Of a DNA stretch of 23,397 nt, positions 21,980-23,397 are shown piece after piece (position 1 is the stretch's first letter; every line of letters begins with the position of its first letter). The stretch covers positions 1 to 23,397 of the forward strand of contig JAGDXH010000007.1 of NCBI GenBank assembly GCA_023256295.1, read 5' to 3'. The notes below the pieces were generated by a model, which was not told the origin of the DNA, did not search any database, and saw only the letters and a program-made list of their open reading frames with translations. The stretch comes from Thermoproteati archaeon. Its GTDB lineage: Archaea; Thermoproteota; Thermoprotei_A; Marsarchaeales; UBA168. A program made the position numbers and the translations under genes.

Positions 21980-22951
21980 TCAGGCTGACCCTTGAGCTTT
22001 ATAAGCAAGCTCAAGGAGCTTGCTCTTGACCTCTTTGAAGTGCTCTTGGTCCGCGTCGACTTCGACGTTCAACACGGCAGTTTCCCCATCAAGCGAAGAT
22101 AAAAGTACCTCAGCGCCTGCCTCTTCCAGAGCTTTTTTCACCTTGTCTACGTTCTTTAAGACCTTGAGGTCAAACCTCATTTTGCCCCGGCCTGAGTTGA
22201 CCACAAACGCTCCCCCAGTCATCAGGGAATAAGAGGGCAGTATAAGTGCCCCCTTGTCCGTATCTACCGATGTGTACACCTCGTTGACTTCAGAAATTGG
22301 GCCTCCCACGTTCAGTGCAGGTACAAACACCATATCCCCTTTGTGATGTTTCATGACTGACTTCTCTCCTGGCGCTGCGCGAGATATCAAAAAGTAACCT
22401 TGCACGATGGCGGAGTTAGGTATTATGAGTTCTGTTCCTCCCTCGGTCTTGATGAGGGTATACATGGCCGTTATGCTCATGACCCTACCAGGCACGTTGC
22501 CCACAAAGATGCTGTCTCCAACTTTGATCGGAAAAGCGGCATATATCAGCGCACTCGAAATCAGGTTTCCAGCGAGGGTAGAGACGGCCAGGCCTATGAC
22601 TATGGCCGCCAACCCCCCGCTTACGAGCAAGGTAGTCGCACTTACGCGCATTATGGCTAAGATGGAAAGGACGCCTGCCGTGACTACTGTGGCTTCCATT
22701 ATCATCGTCAGCAACCCAGCCATGTGAGGTCCTACATAGCTGGAAAGAGCGCGCGAGAGACTCTTGAGCACATAGACCAATCCGACCGTGACCAATATGG
22801 CGACGATCAAATGAAAATCGGCCCTGACGCTTTCTTTGAGACCGAATGCTGGGGCAATATAGGAATCGAACAGAAGCAAAAAGAGCAAAGTAGCCGCGAT
22901 CACAACTATGGCCTTGATCAGAATTGACTTGAGGGCAGAGACAAAACCCAT
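21980..22951 (-). CDS. MscS-family mechanosensitive channel
   Basis: This 323-residue membrane protein belongs to the small-conductance mechanosensitive channel family, which releases solutes on osmotic downshock. Hydrophobic helices fill about 1-135; the pore-lining helix is the Gly/Ala-rich LLVSGGLAAIVIGLAVSTLAGNLISS segment (about 108-133). The beta-domain follows, with FPIKVGDSIFVGNVPGRVMSI and TELIIPNSAIV, both diagnostic. The C-terminal part (about 190-323) is a mixed alpha/beta cytosolic region. Start is ATG, with a TATA-like element about 20 nt upstream shared with the divergent SWIM gene region. Confidence 0.93.
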   Translation of the reverse strand: MGFVSALKSILIKAIVVIAATLLFLLLFDSYIAPAFGLKESVRADFHLIVAILVTVGLVYVLKSLSRALSSYVGPHMAGLLTMIMEATVVTAGVLSILAIMRVSATTLLVSGGLAAIVIGLAVSTLAGNLISSALIYAAFPIKVGDSIFVGNVPGRVMSITAMYTLIKTEGGTELIIPNSAIVQGYFLISRAAPGEKSVMKHHKGDMVFVPALNVGGPISEVNEVYTSVDTDKGALILPSYSLMTGGAFVVNSGRGKMRFDLKVLKNVDKVKKALEEAGAEVLLSSLDGETAVLNVEVDADQEHFKEVKSKLLELAYKAQGSA

Positions 22952-22968
22952 AAGTGAAGTGCGGTCTC

Positions 22969-22977
22969 ACTTAAATA
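22969..22977 (-). promoter_or_regulatory. TATA box of the MscS-type gene
   Basis: The minus strand reads CTATTTAAG, about 18-26 nt before ATG 22951. The same A/T stretch lies too close to the divergent ATG at 22985 to serve it. Confidence 0.45.
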
Positions 22978-22984
22978 GTTGACC

Positions 22985-23397
22985 ATGAATACAAAGGTAG
23001 GACAAGTCCTCCGTAGAGCCCAGGAAGACCTATCATCGCTTGGGAAACAAGAAGTCTTTCGTTACGTCGAGCATGAATTCGGCAGCAGAGGGAGAAGAGC
23101 CGTACGCGACTATCTGGCTGGATCAAAAGCAACAAAAATGCCGATTGCTGACATCTATTTCATCAAGGGCAAGAGCTCTTACTACACTTTGGTTGGCTAC
23201 GATTTTTGCAGCTGCGAAGACTTCTACATGAATGATGTGCTAAGGGGCACTGCTACCCCATGCCATCATCAGCTGATATTACTGTTGTGCAAGACGTTGA
23301 GGGATGACATCAGACAAGCTTCCGATGCCGAAAGTAGGGACCTTATCCTGCACTCCTTTCCTTTGAACCAGCGAATAACTCATGCCTACCAGCAAGG
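22985..23397 (+). CDS. SWIM zinc-finger protein, N-terminal part (cut by window end)
   Basis: An open frame from ATG 22985 runs off the window; 137 codons are visible. It begins MNTKVGQVLRRAQEDL. The SWIM signature is present: Cys75-x-Cys77 (DFCSCEDF), then Cys93-His94-His95 (TPCHHQLILL), the CxC...CxH pattern. The preceding HVEF-like and YFIKGKSSYYTLVGY strands are usual just before a SWIM finger. Archaeal proteins of this type are related to Sws1, a partner of Rad51/RadA paralogs in recombination, so a DNA-repair role is a family-based guess. Its own promoter is unclear: ATAAGTGA near 22950 is the only candidate at a usable distance. The C-terminus is not visible. Confidence 0.75.
   Translation, partial: MNTKVGQVLRRAQEDLSSLGKQEVFRYVEHEFGSRGRRAVRDYLAGSKATKMPIADIYFIKGKSSYYTLVGYDFCSCEDFYMNDVLRGTATPCHHQLILLLCKTLRDDIRQASDAESRDLILHSFPLNQRITHAYQQ

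Noticed and set aside
1..23397. CRISPR arrays, insertion sequences, integrases or attachment sites
   Set aside because: No direct-repeat array, transposase-like frame or terminal repeats were seen; the window reads as core chromosome.

Overview
The window comes from an archaeon, most likely a thermophilic, anaerobic member of the TACK group (crenarchaeal/thaumarchaeal side). The evidence is a minus-strand 16S rRNA 5' end with the archaeal start (reads TCCGGTTGATCCTGCCGGA), a tRNA-Ile split by three small archaeal-type introns, archaeal-only families (DUF1512, DUF2070, archaeal CoaD, Sec61beta), and TATA-like boxes about 20-26 nt upstream of start codons with no room for a leader. The lineage is inferred; I cannot place it more precisely without a search.

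Layout. 1-203: 5' end of 16S rRNA (minus) and a long leader/promoter stretch to 576. 577-4900: a sugar-type ABC importer: ATPase (plus), converging on a minus-strand operon of binding protein and one polypeptide holding both permease halves. 5086-7123: nucleotide metabolism and control: a phosphoribosyltransferase with C-terminal winged-helix-like region, a dCTP deaminase/dUTPase-fold protein, and a second phosphoribosyltransferase with N-terminal HTH; a tRNA-Ile(GAU) gene lies antisense between the first two and overlaps the end of the first. 7125-11048: corrinoid locus: CobD-like threonine-phosphate decarboxylase (plus) converging on a BtuFCD-type importer (minus). 11087-15127: class III anaerobic ribonucleotide reductase NrdD and activase NrdG, then a small zinc-ribbon membrane protein and a DUF1512 protein, all minus. 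15238-18689: coaD-pheS-pheT (plus). 18690-18836: terminator-like hairpin and an unexplained structured element. 18837-21975: tyrS, Sec61beta, DUF2070 (plus). 21980-22951: MscS-type channel (minus). 22985-end: start of a SWIM zinc-finger protein (plus), cut by the window.

Two signals deserve most attention. First, the tRNA-Ile(GAU) gene folds perfectly only after removal of 14-, 17- and 19-nt introns (anticodon loop twice, T-loop once). Second, the promoters of nrdD and btuF carry an almost identical 19-nt dyad at exactly the same distance from the TATA-like box, suggesting one regulator links oxygen-sensitive ribonucleotide reduction with corrinoid uptake. Neither has been tested by search here.
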